The notes under the pieces: generated by a model | Told to the model about the DNA's origin: nothing | The model's database searches: none | The model's input: only the letters and a program-made list of their open reading frames with translations | Program-made: the position numbers and the translations under genes | NCBI GenBank assembly: GCA_012523875.1 | Contig: JAAYSW010000106.1 | Coordinates: 1 to 7,198, forward strand | Length of the DNA: 7,198 nucleotides | Reading direction: 5' to 3' | DNA from: Clostridiales bacterium | GTDB taxonomy: Bacteria > Bacillota > Clostridia > Oscillospirales > Ruminococcaceae | Shown: positions 5,808 through 7,198 of the stretch, piece after piece | Layout of the letters: each line of letters begins with the position of its first letter | Numbering within the stretch: the first letter of the stretch is position 1

Positions 5808-5852
5808 GTCGATTCTCTAAATAGATATTTGCATTACCTTTCATTAAAAAAT

Positions 5853-7198
5853 CTACATCGGTGGGAAACCGCCGCCCCCATCAAAATTCATTCCTGCAAA
5901 GCGTCTTTTAGCCATTCTAGCCATCTTACCCTTTTTGCCTTTTCCACCAAATTGTTTCATAAGCTTTTGCATCTGCTCAAACTGCTTCAAAAGCCTGTTT
6001 ACATCTTCAACCTTTGTCCCACTTCCAGCTGCGATTCTACGTTTACGTTTTGGGTTTATTATAGAGGGTTTTTCTCTTTCAGCCTTTGTCATAGAGGTGA
6101 TTATTGCCTGTATCCTTAGCATTTGCTTATCATCAACATCTATATCATTAATTTTATCACCAACACCTGGTAACATTGAAACAATCTGTTTAAGTGAGCC
6201 CATCTTCTGAATTTGTTGCATTTGCTCAAGAAGATCATTCATATCAAATTTATTCTGTTCAAGCTTTTTTGTAAGCTTTTCAGCATCTTTTTTGCTAATT
6301 GTTGTTTCAGCTTTCTCAATAAGGCTCATTACATCGCCCATGCCAAGAATCCTTGATGCCATACGTTCAGGGTGGAATTGTTCAAAATCATCAAGCTTTT
6401 CACCCGTACCAACAAATTTTATCGGCTTACCAGTAACAGCAAGTACGGATAATGCCGCACCGCCCCTTGTATCCGAATCAAGCTTTGACATCAATACGCC
6501 ATTAATTCCTAAAGCATTATCAAAAGATTCCGCAACATTAACAGCATCCTGTCCCGTCATAGCATCAACAACAAGAATAATTTCATTTGGCTCTGTTTTA
6601 TCCTTAATATTTTTCAGCTCATTCATAAGCTCCTCGTCTATATGCAAACGTCCAGCAGTATCCAAAATAACAATATCATTGCCATAATCCTTAGCATGTT
6701 TTACAGCTTGTGTCGCTATTATAACAGGGTCAATCTGTCCCATTTCAAAAACCTTAACATCAGCCTTTTCGCCGACAACCTTTAGTTGATTAATCGCAGC
6801 AGGTCGATAAATATCGCAAGCAACCAATAAAGGTCTATGTCCTTGTTTCTTAAAAAACTTTGCAAGCTTTGCGGCATGGGTTGTTTTACCTGAACCCTGA
6901 AGCCCACACATCATAATAATACAAGGTGGTTTTGAGGGCATATTTATCTTAGCATTCGATTCACCCATAAGTGAACAAAGCTCTTCATTTACAATTTTAA
7001 TAACCTGTTGTGCTGGAGTAAGACTAGCTAAAACCTCCTCACCAACAGATCTTTCAGACACTTTCGCAACAAAGTCTTTAACAACCTTATAGCTAACATC
7101 AGCCTCTAAAAGAGCAAGCCTAACTTCACGCATAGCTTCCTTAACATCAGATTCATTAAGCTTTCCACGTGATTTAAGACGCTTAAAGACCTCGTTCA
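5853..7198 (-). CDS. ffh: Signal recognition particle protein Ffh (SRP54), first ~10 codons outside window
   Basis: GTPase of the bacterial signal recognition particle. It binds 4.5S/SRP RNA and hydrophobic signal sequences on ribosomes and docks with FtsY at the membrane. The visible 447 residues contain the N domain, the P-loop GLQGSGKTT (98-106), DIYRPAA (128-134), DTAGR (179-183), the G4 motif SKLD (237-240) with DTRGG, and HPERMASRILGMGD (275-288). The methionine-rich M domain follows, with the RNA-binding RIAAGSGTKVEDVNRLLKQF segment (387-406) and the end GGGGFPPM. The internal ATG at 7133 is not the start: the frame stays open to the window edge and encodes NEVFKRLKSRGKLNESDVKE, the conserved N-domain helix. 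From B. subtilis Ffh as I recall it, about 10 residues are missing. It is the first visible gene of the minus-strand operon with rpsP and khpA. Confidence 0.97.
   Translation of the reverse strand, partial: NEVFKRLKSRGKLNESDVKEAMREVRLALLEADVSYKVVKDFVAKVSERSVGEEVLASLTPAQQVIKIVNEELCSLMGESNAKINMPSKPPCIIMMCGLQGSGKTTHAAKLAKFFKKQGHRPLLVACDIYRPAAINQLKVVGEKADVKVFEMGQIDPVIIATQAVKHAKDYGNDIVILDTAGRLHIDEELMNELKNIKDKTEPNEIILVVDAMTGQDAVNVAESFDNALGINGVLMSKLDSDTRGGAALSVLAVTGKPIKFVGTGEKLDDFEQFHPERMASRILGMGDVMSLIEKAETTISKKDAEKLTKKLEQNKFDMNDLLEQMQQIQKMGSLKQIVSMLPGVGDKINDIDVDDKQMLRIQAIITSMTKAEREKPSIINPKRKRRIAAGSGTKVEDVNRLLKQFEQMQKLMKQFGGKGKKGKMARMAKRRFAGMNFDGGGGFPPM

Noticed and set aside
6469..6489. Ffh G4 region reads SKLDSD rather than TKLDGD
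   Set aside because: The key lysine and aspartate are present and S/T and S/G changes here are conservative. The protein is otherwise fully canonical.
5829..6687. Several plus-strand open frames opposite ffh
   Set aside because: They are antisense shadows of a clearly conserved gene, low in complexity (serine/leucine/isoleucine-rich) and lack ribosome binding sites.
1..7198. Mobile elements, CRISPR arrays, tRNA or rRNA genes and riboswitches
   Set aside because: I found no transposase, evenly spaced repeats, cloverleaf or conserved aptamer sequence on either strand.

Overview
The window looks like chromosomal DNA of a low-GC Bacillota (Firmicutes), most likely a clostridial lineage such as the Oscillospirales. 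The AT-rich composition, strong AGGAGG-type ribosome binding sites, the ffh-rpsP-khpA gene order, a YfhO-family membrane protein and a TatD-associated radical SAM protein all point that way. The lineage is an inference from gene content, because no rRNA is present.

Layout. Positions 1-96 hold the last 31 codons of an unrecognised plus-strand gene. Positions 97-199 are a structured intergenic stretch with one copy of a hairpin repeat and two further small hairpins. birA (biotin-protein ligase/repressor, minus, 200-1180) and a yfhO-like gene (large GT-C-type membrane protein, plus, 1450-4200) diverge from a 269-base gap. That gap carries good sigma-A-type promoters for both genes. A strong intrinsic terminator follows yfhO, and only 26 bases later a 199-residue TatD-associated radical SAM gene starts (4278-4877). 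A convergent gap (4878-5092) holds a second copy of the hairpin repeat and a minus-strand terminator.

From the right edge, the minus-strand operon ffh (5' end just outside the window) - rpsP - khpA runs leftward and ends at that terminator. It encodes the SRP GTPase, ribosomal protein S16 and a small KH-domain RNA-binding protein, so it is a translation and protein-targeting cluster. The usual next genes in many Firmicutes (rimM, trmD, rplS) are absent. The rpsP-khpA junction holds a terminator-like hairpin that could reduce khpA expression relative to rpsP.

Most of the window is ordinary housekeeping sequence. No mobile element, CRISPR array, tRNA or rRNA was seen, and I do not see an undescribed multigene system. 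The points most worth a second look are the two-copy hairpin repeat with one compensatory base-pair change, the radical SAM gene lacking its TatD partner and sitting directly behind a terminator, and the intercistronic hairpin between rpsP and khpA.
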